Of a stretch of 64,000 bases of DNA, positions 46,461-60,049 are shown piece after piece. The position numbers were made by a program, and so were the translations under genes. The notes beneath the pieces were generated by a model. The model had not been told where the DNA came from. It saw nothing but the letters and a program-made list of their open reading frames with translations, and did no database searches. Source of the DNA: Opisthorchis felineus (taxonomy: Eukaryota > Platyhelminthes > Trematoda > Opisthorchiida > Opisthorchiidae); NCBI GenBank assembly GCA_004794785.1, contig SJOL01006663.1, positions 55,494 through 119,493 of the forward strand. Reading direction: 5' to 3'. Position 1 is the first letter of the stretch. Each line of letters begins with the position of its first letter.

Positions 46461-47540
46461 TTCAGGGCGAAAGCTCCACTATAAAACTGGTGGATCTAAT
46501 ATTTGGCCCTATTATGATGCTGACGCTTCCTAACGAATAGCAGATAATCTCTGTTTCATGGCGATCATTGTCCATAGGCATCGGTGTGGTGAAAGAATAA
46601 CAAAGTACAAAAGTCCTGGAAGTTTTGCCAACGATCTGTAGCATAAACCATTATGATAAACCAACCGTACCCTATGTTGTTTTGTCCGATTCAACCTACC
46701 AAATGGCCAGGCAGGCCTGGTAGAGACTCAGGTGAAACAGAATTTTACTGGGGCTTCTGGTTATCAGCCAGCTTTTCCCGTTGTCTTATCTACACGTGTC
46801 CAAAGCCCTTCGTCACCACTACTTTGGATCTTGACCGCACGTTCCACGCCAATTGACCTCAATTTTTGGCAGACGTTACTAGCAGTGGTGCATGCAGCCC
46901 TTGCTCTATGTTGACTCATCAACCACAGCTGGACAGTTGTGCATACAGATTGTTGATTGCCCCCTGAATTTCACTCAAACACTTGTCTGCTGCACGAATC
47001 AGCTGAAATTCTAGGCAGCCAAATCTAGCCCATGAGCGACTGAGTGTCCGTCATTAGGTAGCGGACACATACGTATTAGACTGCACGAGTGTCACTCTTT
47101 TCACAATTTTATTCTGCATGTGACTTGTCAGTCGGGTGTAAGCAAGCCACTGAATCGATAGGTCGGGGCGATCATGAATGTGGTGTGCACGCCCAGACAA
47201 TTTTAGTTTTTCTGATCTTTCAATGTGTGCTCGGGAGCGATCTATACGAAATTTGACTACTGCAAGCACACCAACTAATTTAACTTGGTAACACAACACT
47301 TTGCATCGGTGTCCTGCCGTTTGACCACGTCCTTACTCCATTAGGGACTTGAGTGCACCATGGTGTCAATCCTTTTGCAGTTGCCTGGTCAAACAGATGA
47401 ACACTGGTGAGTTACTGTGTTACGATTCAGCCGGCAATATTCCAACCTACCGTTTTGGCTTGCATATAGCTGGGGGGACGCACGTGTGCAGCATACGACT
47501 CAACTCAGTGCATACAATAGGGTCGTCAGAGGTCATTCGC
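46461..47540. other. No recognisable gene
   Basis: Only short frames without recognisable domains. Confidence 0.4.
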
Positions 47541-47615
47541 ATCATCATCAGCATCAGAGACAGCAACATCAGTGTTGACACTGATGCTTCACTGCAGTCT
47601 GACCGATCAGTCGGG
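47541..47615 (-). mobile_element. Short 3'-end fragment of an RTE-type element
   Basis: A (TCA)n-type tract followed by 'gacagcaacatcagtgttga' and 'ctgatgcttcactgcagtc'. This is the same arrangement as at the 3' end of the RTE copy at 50478 and, inverted, at 9205-9290. A strongly 5'-truncated copy, minus-oriented. Confidence 0.55.
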
Positions 47616-48794
47616 GAAGGGATCACAAGGTCCTAGTTTTTTTCAACAGGATGACTTAGCCCCGTACAACAAGGAAGCTTCTGACGGTCGACCAGACGGA
47701 AGATATTCTGATCACCATGCTTGTTGGGTTGGCTGGTTCTTTGAACGTGCGTTGCAAAATAATTCGGAACATCGAAACACAGTGAAAATGACTTATAAAC
47801 AAGCAAAAAATTCCACAGGATTAACCTTGCTACTTTCAAATGAATTCAAAGGCTAAGAGGGACTCCTGTTGATTTGTTCCAGCAGAGAATGTTGCTAGTT
47901 CAGGTGCTTCAGTTGGTAGTCGATGGCCATTCATGCTGATTTCCCTGTCGTAGGCAGTTGCGTGCAAGCAGGCTACGGAGATTGCTGCAAAGATGGATAC
48001 TACGACAGTTCATGCGTTAAAATGGTGGTCCTGATGTTGGAAGGAAAGGTAAAGTCTGAACAACTACCATGTGTACCATTGGTTTTGATATTGAAATTTG
48101 TACACAGATATGTGATGTATAAGAAAAGTGCCACAAAAAAGATGTTGGTGAATTTCGATACAACTATTTCCCCGATCTTAGCCGCCTATGACGAGCAGAA
48201 TGTGTTCAGTGCTGGTGAAACTGCTTTATTTTTGTATGTGTTGCTTGGATGTTTGGCTGACTAATCTGTTGCTGAGTCTCGAACCCGAACCGGAGAGAGA
48301 GAGAGAGGGCGAGAGAAAACTAGGACCGACCAGAAAGGGAGCCGAGTACAATAACAGCTGACAAAAGTTGAAACAGTGTGCATCATGTGAGCAATCGAGC
48401 ACAACGACTAACGGATTATATTAGACAAGGTCATCTGCTGTGTAGGTCAGCCAGCACATGTTAACAAACGTAAGTGAAAATACAGACTGCTCACATGAGG
48501 AGTTCGCCTAGCAGACAGCTGTGCATATTATTTATATGAGGCACCCGAGAGAGAGCATGAGGAATAAACTGACTAACTATCAAATAGCTCTTTTGCCCTG
48601 TGGAAGTACGGAGAGTGGAAAATGTCACAAGTCGTAACGGCTAAGTGCAAATATGCAAGACGATTCAACGGCTTTCAGTTAACACACGTTCCCTGCCCAT
48701 ACGAAGTTCTTGGGTGACACTTTTTGGTCCGGAGTTGGTTACTTGATGCAGACGTTAGCACGTGCTCACATGCAACAAATCCCGCAACTTCCGA
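47616..48794. other. No recognisable gene; (GA)n microsatellite
   Basis: A (GA)n tract lies at 48292-48308. The open frame at 47923-48264 (113 codons) ends in a hydrophobic, Leu-rich segment but has no family I recognise. Confidence 0.4.
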
Positions 48795-48915
48795 CAAATA
48801 CGCTCATTTGCATGTCAATTTGGTTTTCACGGGAGACTCCGTTGAAACTGTCGCCCAACAAGGGAAAAACCAGTCGTCAGCAGTCGAAGACTTTTCAGCA
48901 ACCTTGTGAGTAGAT
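48795..48915 (-). repeat. Family A repeat, short copy
   Basis: Minus orientation: 'ctactcacaaggttgctgaa', a shortened core, then 'gagtctcccgtgaaaaccaa' and 'gcaaatgagcgtatttg'. It shows the same left-right arrangement as the two insertions with target duplications, with most of the middle missing. Confidence 0.65.
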
Positions 48916-50477
48916 TCACTTATGAAAAAAAACCCACAACTCTTTTCATTGGAAGTAGCCACCACAGCAATCAAGCGCCACCACGCGGTCAGCATATACC
49001 AAACTCTAGTTTCTACGGTCTATTTCATCGCAAACAGAGAAGAATCCTATTATCACAATGACCGATCTGCTTAAGCCGTGTGAACACAACCAGATCAACA
49101 GCTCCTTTACTCACTGGTTGCAGGATTGAGTCGTATATGATCATTTCTTGACAGCGAAACCGAGGCATCCAGGAGCTGATGCTGCACCAATAATGTACAA
49201 GCACTTCCCTTTACTGTTAGCCACAAGGTCATGCGTTTATGTGCCACTAGGTGACTAGTCCCTCGTGCGGCATCAAAACACATTTCTTTCGACATCCCAG
49301 CCGACTAGACTACCTTCAGTCTCCAACTGCATGACTTTCAGGACACATTTCTTCCTTAATCTTTTGCTTTTCATTGAGTTAGTTGTCCCACAAATAAGAT
49401 ACAGCTTATTCGTCGAAGTAACTATCAGATTCACACTGTCGAATTCCGTTGCAACTCACAAGGGTAACATGGAAAGTGTCACCGTCGCGTCAGTTTCTAT
49501 CCAGCCGGCTATTTTCTCAGCTTCTGTGCCATTCAGAACATTCTTTCGTACTCTCTTTCTTCCCCGGACCTCAGCTCCAGCCTAAAAAACTTTCACCCAG
49601 TTATTGGCTACCTGTAATGCCGTCCCAGTTCCTGCGCATCTCCAAACATGTGGCGCCCATTCCGTTGTGTTTCAGTAGAGTATCAGTTGTGAGGACCCCG
49701 TGGGGCCACTTAAAAAGTTTCATGTCACAAACAGCTGGGTCGGGTTCATCCACTTGACCCCTATATGACCTGTTTGACGGACTCTGTGAAAGGTAATCAG
49801 TCAAACTGGTCAGGATTGTGCTTACTGTGAGTGTACGTACGTGCGCTTACGTACGTTTGTGGGCGTGAGCACAGTTGTGGTCGGTTCTCCGACCACCTTT
49901 TCTGACCGTCCGATCCTGTATTATCGAAGTAACCGCTTAATTAGAGGTCACTCGAATAACTAGCTTTCCTGTTTAGGCTGTCCAAGTGGTCAACTAGAGC
50001 CTCAGTCGTTTCTCTCTATTTGACTGCTGTATTGCCGCAGTACTGATCCTCGACTTGTTAAGCCTATGGCCACCGCGTGCAACCTGGTAAATCGTTTGAC
50101 CCCACGACGGCTAGGGGGTTTATTATCCATAACTCGGTTACATTCGAGTCTTTTAGTGGAGATTTCATCCTGTAAGTGAAGTCAAGCTATACTGGAAAGC
50201 CGAGAAGCACAGTACAGCTGTGTCCTCCTTGTTGGGAATCATTGTCAGTACGCATTTCACGAACCTCAGAGAGTTTCGAACCGTGACCTTCTGTCATGGA
50301 AACCACATCACGTGGTCACGTACTGACTGGTTACATTTACAGGGTGAAATATTCATTAAAACTCCCAAATCTCCACTCATTACCAACAACACATTGTAGT
50401 CTGTCAAAATTAACATCCATCGGATAATGGTAGAAAGTGGTGCTTTCGAGGATCTGGTACATTTGAACGTTTACCCG
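48916..50477. other. No recognisable gene
   Basis: Contains a short palindromic 'acgtacgt' cluster near 49835-49856. Otherwise short frames only. Confidence 0.4.
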
Positions 50478-53365
50478 TCATCATCATCATCACCATCACC
50501 ATCATCATCATCATCATCATCGTTGACAACAACACTTGATTAGAACACTGGTACTTCACTGCCTTACAAACATGTTAACTCATTTAAATAAAGCGTCATA
50601 ATGGAAAGAAGAAAGAAATAGGGCATGGGGAGCAACCTAGGGCCAGCCGACCACCAACATTCTCCATACTCAGTCGGGTAAGCTGGATAGAAATTAACAG
50701 CATGACAGCACTAACATCGGCTTGCCACCGCATTGCTCAGTGTCTCCAGTCAAGCAAGGGAGGGTCATGTGGACCCCATCCTGGAAGGCTAACAGCACCA
50801 TCAACACCCAAACTTTTCGTGACATCCTTCATTCCCCTCTGCTCTGTCAACTTGTGTCCACCCCTAGATGTCCGCCACTCCGAATCAGGTAAGGAAAACA
50901 GCGCTCGTCTCGGCAGGTGGTAACTCGGAATGCATAATACACGGCCCAGCCAAATTAGTTTGCAGCGCTGGATGCATTCTTTAAGGGAAGTACGCCCTGC
51001 TTCATTGAAAACCAGTCTCCTGATCACCCCATTGCGAAAACGCTGGTTTCTGCCGGTCCCAGCTACACTTCCGAGACGTCGATTGTCAAAGAACTAAGGA
51101 TGTCTCAGATCGTCTACCAGAAGTGTTCAAGTCTCGCAAACGCACAACAATACAGTCCGGACTGTAGTTTAAGTTACGCTTCTTTTGAGACCCAGCGATG
51201 TGACTTTTGGATGCCACAAGTGGGGCAAATTGGCAAAAGCAGTTCTGATCTTCCAGATTCGCGCACTGACTTCGTCTGTTCCACTACCGTCACAGCTGAT
51301 ACAATTTCTGAGATACGTATAGCGTTCCATAACCACCAGTGTCACTCTCTGAATTCTCAGAGACAGGTTCAAAAACTGCACGTTCTGCAGCACGACTTTG
51401 CACTTTGTGGGCACGAAGCACACGCCGAAGGAGTGGATGATCTTGGTTGGCTTTTCAAGTAATGCTTGCGTCACCTGCTCTTTTTTCAAAGATGATGACA
51501 ATTTCGTCTGTGTATTACAGGTCAAGAAGGTTCTCACTCGAACTTATCTGAACAACGCTATTTAGTAGCACTTCCGGATATCCCCTCATTATACATCAAT
51601 GACGAAATTAAACAAAAGTGGGGAGAGTGAACATCTTTGTCGGACACCATTGCTTGCAGGAAAGTTTTTGGAGAGCTCCCCATACACTCACGCACCCACA
51701 AGTATGTGAATACAAACAAGACATGATATTCACGAAATTCCGGAGCATACCGCGTTATGCAAGTGTGCTGAAAAGAACTAATTATTCAACAGAATCGAAC
51801 ACACTGTTGAAGTCAACGGACAGTAAGACAGTAGGGCGCCTGTACACATGTCGTTGCTGTAACGGCTGACGGAGTGTAAAGATGTGATCTACGCAGCCCC
51901 TTCCCGGCCGGGATCCTGCTTGCTGTTCCCGGATCCCCTCTTCACGCGTCTTCGTAAGACGACGCAAAATGAGTGACTCTAAGATTCTGATTACAAAGGG
52001 GATCAAGCTAATTCCTTTGCGAATGCCGCACTCACTGCGAGCACCCTTTTTGAAAATGAGCAGTTAGCTGGGACGGTCTCTCTCGCCCAGATGATTTAGA
52101 CAAACACTGACTGAGGATTTCACATCCATCCTTAAACAAAGCTGATGGGAGGTGGCCGGGTGCAGCAGCTCGGTGACATCTGAGGGACAAAAGGCTTTCG
52201 CTTATTTCCGAAGCCGTTGAGATCTCTAAGTTCACTGTCAAGGACTCCCTGGGGGTCAGAAATCCGGCTAAGCAACTGCAGGTGGCCGGTGGAATTGTTG
52301 TTGAAAGTGTTCAGTTCAACGACTCACGCGCTCTTCTATCTCGAGGGTGGATGAGTTGTCATTAGCAGTGATAATTTCGCCCACCAGAGACCTAGTTGGG
52401 CCATTTGAACTTATCAGCCGGAACAGTTTACGTATATTTCCAGAACTTTTTGCCTTCTCCATCTGCTCAGCCTTCTGGATCCAGTAGGATTCTCGATCCG
52501 CGTAGACAATCTCTTTCACCTGGAGTCCGACAGTTCGTCTAGTGGAAATGTACTTCCGACCAGGAGGAATGCTTGTCGGAGCTTCGAGCAATTCCACAGT
52601 GTTGCTCGAGATCCATTGCACACATCTAGTTAGTTGCGCCATTCCACAAGCACAGCACCCAGCATCTTGTAGGGTTTTGGACAGTACAGTCCACTAATAG
52701 TCAACACCATAAGTTATATCCGAAAGGGACTTCAGTGTGGGGTCCTGGTTGAAATGTTTCATATCAGCGTCCGAAAGCATCTCAATGGCCAGTCGACGTG
52801 TGTGCGTCATGCAAGTCCATGAAAAGCGCAAAGAAAAGCAACAACGAACAAGCACGTGATCCGAATCCACACGGGTGTTCCAGAACGAGCGATAGTCCGT
52901 AACTGACCCACACCATCCATAGCCAATGGGGATGTGGTCTATCCGTGTTGGAGGTTTGCTCGCATGCGGAGGCACAATGTGGCCAAGCAGCCTCGGCTGT
53001 TTAGGTAGTAAGTACCGCACAGAAACAGTGTGTTCAGCGGATAACTGCAGCAGATATTAGCGGTTGCCCGTGCGTCTCGATTCCAGCCCAAGACAACCAC
53101 CCAACAGAGTCTCAGCATCGCTAAATCTACCTAATTTCGCATTCATATATCCGGTAGCAGGTCGTTCAGAGCGTCGTAAACACCGTCTTTGAGTGCATCA
53201 GAGCTAGAGACTCTAGGGGTGCAAGTAGGTATGATGAAAAGGCAGCAATTATCAACGCCTTTACGGCATACTCTCACAGACGTTGTCAAACGAACCGTAC
53301 AGATCCGACTATCAACGGACAACCTTTCATTTAGAGAATCTTTAGCTCGGTGGTTTAGAATAATA
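50478..53365 (-). mobile_element. RTE-type LINE, nearly full-length relic
   Basis: About 2.9 kb on the minus strand. The 5' end keeps part of an APE-type endonuclease: SLNERLSVDSR near 53330, then DALNDLLPD and NAKLGRFSDAETLLGGCLGL near 53140-53050, then the IDHIPIGYGW and DSDHVLVRC blocks (about 52935-52840). The linker has YWIQKAEQMEKAKSSGNIRK near 52460. RT has LILRRLTKTREEGIREQQAG, SRPGRGCVDHIFTLRQ and VLLSVDFNSVFDSVE (motif A, 51790). CFVPTKCKVVLQN and AFANLPHLW-like blocks follow at about 51430-51200. The C-terminal region has WLGRVLCIPSYHLPRRALFS and LPGWGPHDPP near 50790. The motif B and C region (51540-51780) is badly decayed. The 3' end is a (TCA)n tract at 50478-50521. Many lesions; inactive. 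Confidence 0.88.
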
Positions 53366-54284
53366 CAAACCCCAGAAGAACCAGCAGCAGCGGTTCCCGG
53401 ATTACCAGAGTCGCCTAACCAGAAGCGAGCGGAATTTGATGGGTCAGTTCAAGAACCGTATTTGGACCTTGAATCCTCACTTCGGATAGAGCATATATCA
53501 AAAGAAAGCGTACGTGCAACAGTAGTCTGTTGTCCAGCTTGTTTCAGAGTGCGAACGTGAAAGGCTGCCAGATGAAATGAGCGTGGGGGTTCGAAGGAGA
53601 ATTTTGAGGTGTCTGTGGCCGTGACAGTCGAGTCGAATGTAGATGTTACAGCTAGCGACCAAGGGCGGCGAACGGATCTGTCAGTCCTTAAGAATGGATC
53701 TGCGCAGACGGGATAAGGAGGGGGAGAGAACGATTACATGAAAGAGAAATAGGGGAGGCGTCAGCAGTGGCATGTTTTCGCTTATCCGCCCTGCTGTATG
53801 CAGTAGAAAGGTGACCAGGCTGGTGCACCAAGGGACGGTCGATGTGACATGAGATTATTTGTAAGCATGCAGTTCATGGCTGGGCTTGGATAATGCAGAG
53901 CGCACAGGCTTAGAAAATGCTGAAAATAAAGGTGCGAGATTTGTGCGACTCTTTTAAGCTATGGGTATCATGTGAGAATAGTCCGGGTTTGCCTGAGCTG
54001 TTTACCTTGGTCACCATGGAGGACCTGAGGTTTCCATTGCTGTTGACATTGAAAAATGGAAATTTTTCTGAGTGCGTCCGAAAACTGCAGGACATTTAAA
54101 GACAGAGAACATTCTTGAGGAGGCATATTAGGAACCTCAGACCCGATCTTCAGATTCGTGTAAGCTTCAGGGTTGTTAAACCAAACAAAACATATCCAGT
54201 ATATCCACACTTACTGTAAAATCGAAGATGTTCGGGGCAATAAAGATGGCTTCTCCAGTTGACTTAACCAAATCTTAGACGTAA
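53366..54284. other. No recognisable gene
   Basis: A plus-strand frame crossing the RTE 5' edge (53189-53560) is largely the shadow of the endonuclease region. Its part beyond 53365 (GLPESPNQKRAEFDGSVQEP) is unassigned. Confidence 0.4.
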
Positions 54285-54400
54285 CACACCACCCATAAGG
54301 TTGCTGAAAACTCTTCGACAGCCCAACATCGACTTGGCCTTTCTTAGAGCTTATCGAATAAGGACAGACCCCCTTATGTCCACCTTATGTCCTACCTGAA
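54285..54400 (+). repeat. Family A repeat, left-half fragment
   Basis: 'Acccataaggttgctgaaaa' at about 54291 is followed by 'ctcttcgacagcccaacatc' and an altered core. The right half is not recognised. Confidence 0.6.
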
Positions 54401-54984
54401 CCCAATCTGGACGGAGTTCGTCAAATACCAAACCAAGGCTTTATTCTTGCCGGCTTGACAGACTACGAATAGCTGGTCACCTTAGCCTACCGTTAGAAAG
54501 CACTCACCGAGGCAGTGACTACGAGCATAGTTATCGTGTGGTTGGTAGACGATTCTCTTGTGCCGTTCGGACTAGTGTTGAGCCAATTTTTCTCAGTGCG
54601 TCGGCACTGAAACTATTGTGATTTAACTGTCCGATAGCCGGAGCATCACATGTCAACAATCGGAAAAACTGACAGCTGTGAAGGCTGGAGTCATCAGGTG
54701 ACCTGTAGCCACGACCAGAGTGTAGTTGGTCACTCAAGCCATGTGAATCACGCTGCACCAACCCCAATTCCGGAGAACACGTGTGAGCGGGTCAGCAACA
54801 ACACAACACGGGGCCAGCCGGCACTGAACTTCAGCGTGTCAAACATAATGGGAAAGCAAACCGCAGATGGAATTACCTCTTGACCACTGGATAGGGAGGC
54901 TAATCTCTCAAATAAAAAAGTTTTGGATCGATCAATAAATCAGCATTGCAGAAGGGTTGATTAACAGTCTCTGTGGATTTATTG

Positions 54985-55110
54985 CTGAAAACTACCTACT
55001 TTTGACACAAAAACTTCGTCAGGCTAGTTGCCCAAATTACAAGGTTGGCCGAGTTTCAAGGCGGACAAAGAATCAGTCAGCAAGATAGCCCACTGACAAC
55101 AGAATAAAAT
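54985..55110 (-). repeat. Family B dispersed repeat
   Basis: 'Cttttgacacaaaaacttcg' is followed by 'caaggttggccgagtttcaa' and 'aatcagtcagca'. It matches the reverse complement of about 60060-60170 over about 110 bases with clear divergence. No coding or tRNA-like content seen. Confidence 0.6.
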
Positions 55111-57769
55111 ATTACTGGTTGATTTTTTGGATTGTGGCTCCAATGAACTAGGGGCCTTGTTCTAATTTCCGGGCCCGGCCATTTGGTCCATAACATTCTA
55201 GTTGAAGATTCCTCTTCACATTTTTTTCGGTGATCTATACGGGTATGAGCGTTTACTTCAGGGACAGTATAAGTGCACCGAATTCTTTACGGCTGCAGTC
55301 ATACACAACGTAGCGCCTGACACTCATATGAAACTACTTAGTGACAGATAAAGCAAATTTATGTTACTAAGTCCAACTGCACTGATCCGCCACGTACTTG
55401 TTAACCGAAAGGACAAGAGCTCTCCTGTGGCTTGACTATTCGTTGAAAGCAATAAGCGACAGATTCATGGGTTATGGAAGGATTAGTAGGCGAGTAATTC
55501 CGTGCAATAAAGTACAAAACATACAAACTCCGAAGTCGATCGAACAAAACCGGAATGCCCAGTAAGGTATAGTCTGTCGGTATTGAAGCATCACTGAATT
55601 TTACGAGATTCTTAACCTTCATCCTGCAGGTCTGGATTAAGTTTATCTGGATTTTAGTCCTATGGTGGAATCAGACTTGACCTTCAGTTACGCAACTTCG
55701 TGCGAAACTAAATACCACGAACATGGATTCAGACTAAAAACAAGAAACCGCGCAATTTGAAAGGCGAATTTTCGATGAACACAAAAGTTAAAGTAGTTTC
55801 AAAGCGAAACATATTCATCTTGAAATGGCGCATAGACTGGCTTCATTTGCAGGATAAAACTCAAATAAGAAACATCCGGAAACGACCGAACATTTATAAA
55901 ACTAGATATGTGCAATTGGGGCTTCCCTTTAGCACTGATTCATCTCTTTCACTGTTGGGAATATGGTGCACAAGTGCGGGTAACAGAATCTATAAAAGAC
56001 AGCAGCATTTGGTTTTCTGAATTATCCTCAACAGTAACATGCACCTCACTTTCAACCAAACATCACTAGCGAACAGCCAAAAAACGCACAAAATTATGTC
56101 GAGGTCAAAGGTGCGATGTGCTAACGCGAAAGACTGTCGTAGTTCTGTACAGAGCACAAAAATCTAGGTGAAACTTTTTGGGACAATGTTTCCATAACAA
56201 TCTTATTGTACGGTTGGTCAAAATCCTGGTAAGAACCTGATGTTTTTCACGCTGAGGACACTCTGGAGCGAAATTCTGACAGAATACTCTATTTGGTGGG
56301 ATCGAGACATCCAAAGTTTGGTGCTTGCAACAGATATGAGTGCATTCTTTTTCAATAGGGAACGAGCGGTTGCTAGCGTAACTCAGCATTACCACCATTA
56401 ATCGACCCATAAAACACTTTATTTTTATTATTGGCAACTGGACCAAATTCGGATGCTGACTTCGGGATACTCAGAACGTCAAGTTTACAACGCTGTATCG
56501 ATAGTCGCTTTCCTAACTTATACCTGTTTTCGAAACGTCGGTCTGTTGCATTCGTGCAAAAATGGATTGCATTAATTAGACATTTCAGAAGTCCATAGTT
56601 ATCTTTTAGGTCCGAAGCCTTAGTTCCACGAACCAAATGAGTTAGGAGGTACGATTCTTGTTCCAGATGTTGGATCGGTTGGTTTGACACGCAAGGCCGG
56701 TAGAGCCATGCACCACAGCACCGAACTTACCGAGACGTGCGGCGGGCAGTTCACCATGTCCCTAAACTAGGTCATATTGGAGCGTCAGTCGGGGGGTTGG
56801 CTGTCACAGCATCGGCTAAGACAAGACTGTGATGAATCAATAGCTGGCACGTGCTTTACGGACAGCCAGGGGCTGATCGTGTGATTGGCCTTGGCGCTGC
56901 TGAGTTCGTCTTCGATCGTGAATTTAGCGTTGGCAATCAGCCAGGCAAAAAGGTAGATTGACGGATTTATGGGACGAGACACGTCTGGAATTGACTGGGG
57001 AGCTCATACATTATCTGCTCTCCCCATGTGATAATGATTTCGCCGAAACATCAATGAAACGCAAAACGTTGTATAAACGATGTGCATCTGTTGGACCAAA
57101 AGTGCAACGCAACAAAACATTTTATGCCATTATGTTTGAGTAACAAAGTCGAAAGTCGACTACAGTCCCATGTCAAAGTATACGCTTCTATTATCGATGT
57201 AATATGTTCAGTTTATTGCAATTTACGAGGATTATACCCTGGGTAGCAAGCACGAAAACAATTTCAGACATTCTTTAGAAGCCCAAAACCGAAATAATGT
57301 CTTCGCTTAACCAAATACTGTGATAAAACAAACGGACCGCACACATTTATTCGTATGAACCCTAGGAACTTTAGAGAAAAACGAAGATTACTGATGAGCC
57401 CTGTAACCACTCCAATCTCTTTTACTTGGAATCTTCACTGATGCATTTAAACTAGGGTTACAGCTTTCTCAATCGGTTGGCGAGATTGGAGCCAAACTGT
57501 GAGAACCATCCAGTATTCAACATAAGATGCATGAAGCACAACAAAATTCACACATCTCTGGTTGTTAAGCTGCCTGATATATCTCTCGCTTCCTTCGGAA
57601 AAGCCTTCTCAGCGGTCATATCATTCCTTAAACATAGGGTTTACTTAACCACCCAGAGTTTATGTGGTATCAGTCAACACGCATATCGTCTCATCCACAC
57701 TCTCACCCGTAGATTTCGAACTACTTAACACTAAAGAAACGAAGGCAAAATCGGCTCAAGGTCATCAAC
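55111..57769. other. No recognisable gene
   Basis: Open frames up to 113 codons (56105-56446, minus) without recognisable domains. Confidence 0.4.
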
Positions 57770-59640
57770 GAAAAGACAGACATAAATAAGTTCGAAAAAT
57801 CTTTTCTTACAACCCGCTCTTCTAGCAAGCCATTAGAAAAGAGTGGGCCATTCACCAGCTATTGTAGCGTAATCAATTGATTAGATCGACCCCTAAGTGA
57901 GGAAACATAACGGGCTGAACTTCGTAATGAGTAAGGGTTATAAGAGTAGAAGCGTTGAGTTAGTGTTCCAGAAACTCCCTTCAGTTGAAGCACAGAAATC
58001 ACGGATACAGTTGGTCACATTCCTGGAGTCCAAGCAGGCCGGAGCTCCAAATACTGCATCAGCAGAGAGGAGAGTGTAAAGTACCCTAAAACAGGTGGAC
58101 AAAAACAGATAATGGTAAGACCATCGTCGTCATGAAAACTGACCAGTTGCAGATTAGACAACACCTCGCTGATAGGTCTTACTGATAAATTTGCAGCGGG
58201 ACAGATAAAAGTAAGGTTGAATTTGGTAGGTATTAGGATCAGTGATAAATTATGCTGGACAAGGCAAGTGGTATCGGTTGTACCCAAAAGTGCAATCCAA
58301 CCACGACGTTATTGGGTAACTAAAATTCACGGGGCAGGTGGCATACGTTCACTACCACATGAGCTATCCAGATTTCTGGCAGGTATCTTAAAACCAAAAT
58401 TCGTATGATTTTGCTACAAAAGGTAGTTCGGTTTCCGTTGGAGCTAGACGAAGTCCCGTTAGTTTTGATGTCAACGTGATGTATACGAATGTTCCTAAAA
58501 CGAAAGCTGTTGAAGTAGCAAGGTGGTTGCTACTGGCAGACACAGCACTGCAAGAATGAACTCAGCTCTCCGTAGATGAGAGGCTTGAAGGCATCAAAAT
58601 ATGCTTAAACCTCGGCCACTTTGTTCTTTATTCAGCTATGTGCTGTCAAGAACAGCGATGGGATCTACAATATTTCCTATTTTGGCTAATGTGTATATGG
58701 TAAACTTTGAACAGAAAGCTTTAACCGGATTCGAGTGTCCACCGAGGGTTTTCTGGCGTTACGTAGACGACACGTTCGTTTTGACCGAGCCTGATAAAGT
58801 CAACGAATTCCATTTAATATCTTCACACTTTAGATCATCGCATTAAGTTTAGCGTGAAGCTAGGGTACACATCGGGTACACTGCCATTCCTTGACTGTAT
58901 GAAACGAAAAGGCAGTGGGAAATGTAAAAACTACTGTTTACGAGAAACCAACAGACACTGATGCGGCCTTATTCCACTCATCAGCAACTACGAAGGCAGT
59001 ATATGCTAGAATAGTTTCAGTGAGTAAGAGCACTGTGCACAGGGGAGGTCAACCGAACAGTGGCACGGACTGAGGCAAACAAGAGACTTCAAGGCAGCGG
59101 ATGCTTAGTTGGTTTAATCAGGTGGCAACTAAGATGGGTATTAGCCCAACTACAAGACTCAACAAGGAGTGGGTCGGAACGGCACTCCTCCCATACAAAA
59201 TAGGGGCATCTGAAGTCACTAGAAGGGTATCGAATGCGGTTGACATTACAGTAGCATTCCAGAAGGGGAAAACTTTACGCTCATTATTGTGACAATTGAA
59301 GGATGGCCTCCCAGTCGATTGGACTAGGGACGAAGGTTTACATAGGCCAAACAGCCAGGGAGTTGCACACCAGAATCGGTGAGCACAAACGGTGTATAAA
59401 CAGATCACCAAAAAGGGTAGATGAATATCAGGCGATCGTTAAAGACCTGGTAGTGGCAAGACATGCACTGGACACTGGATAAAGAACAGATTTTGAAAAT
59501 GTGGAAGTTTTGAGACAGGGACTATGATCCACACCACAGTGACTGGTGACCGAGGAAGTGGAAATCGCCAGGCCTCCCAGCGTAAACAGAATACAAGGCG
59601 TTGAGCTAGCAGGTGTTTAGGAGAGTGACTTTAGTATCAG
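57770..59640 (+). mobile_element. Penelope-like element copy 2 (long RT plus GIY-YIG relic)
   Basis: The longest Penelope copy here, in order on the plus strand. The N-terminal region has LNFVMSKGYKSRSVELVFQK (about 57914-57973) and GKTIVVMKTDQLQIRQHLAD near 58110-58175. Next is LPHELSRFLAGILKPKF (58350-58405), matching the conserved P..ELSRFLAGILKP block. Motif A is SFDVNVMYTNVP (58462-58497). Motif B is AMGSTIFPILANVYMVNFEQ (58654-58713) and motif C WRYVDDTFVLTEPDKV (58753-58800), with both Asp intact. SGTLPFLDCM is at about 58875 and TTVYEKPTDTDAALFHSS follows. ASEVTRRVSNAVDITVAFQK lies in the linker. GIY-YIG is at 59333-59600 (TKVYIGQTARELHTRIGEHK) with a stop inside. Stops and frameshifts occur throughout. 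Same lineage as copy 1. Confidence 0.88.
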
Positions 59641-59942
59641 CTGAGGTGACGCGAGGCGGTATGCGGTTATCGGTGAAATGTTCTCGGTCTATAGGGAAAA
59701 ACCCCAGCAGAATGACATCCACTTAATCCCCCAAACCCATTCCAGTTGTTCTAGCACCCCTTAAGACACAAAGACCAACAAAACCTGTGAGCAACACCCA
59801 ACAGAAATATTCCAGTAAGGTGTCCTAGACCGGAAAAGCAAAGCCCCAAAAGCCTGATTCAATTTGATAACAGTTCCCTCGTAATTAATCTGTTGTAATT
59901 GTCATTCACATTGACCAACAGATGAGAACATCCGACTGACTA

Positions 59943-59994
59943 TTTCAGAAGAGCTTGGTAAACAATCAGTAGTTTTTACCAAGCTCTTCTGAAA
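59943..59994. repeat. Perfect 20-bp inverted repeat, 12-base loop
   Basis: The left arm 59943-59962 is the exact reverse complement of the right arm 59975-59994; the loop is caatcagtagtt. It lies about 300 bp after Penelope-like copy 2 and just before the family B repeat. Confidence 0.95.
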
Positions 59995-60049
59995 CGACGA
60001 TTTCTTAATCGGTTCCAAACTTTTTCCAAGTGATCGAAATCCGACTGAC

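Noticed and set aside
53189..53560. 123-codon plus-strand ORF
   Set aside because: Its first half is the complement of the RTE endonuclease region, and the remainder has no recognisable domain.
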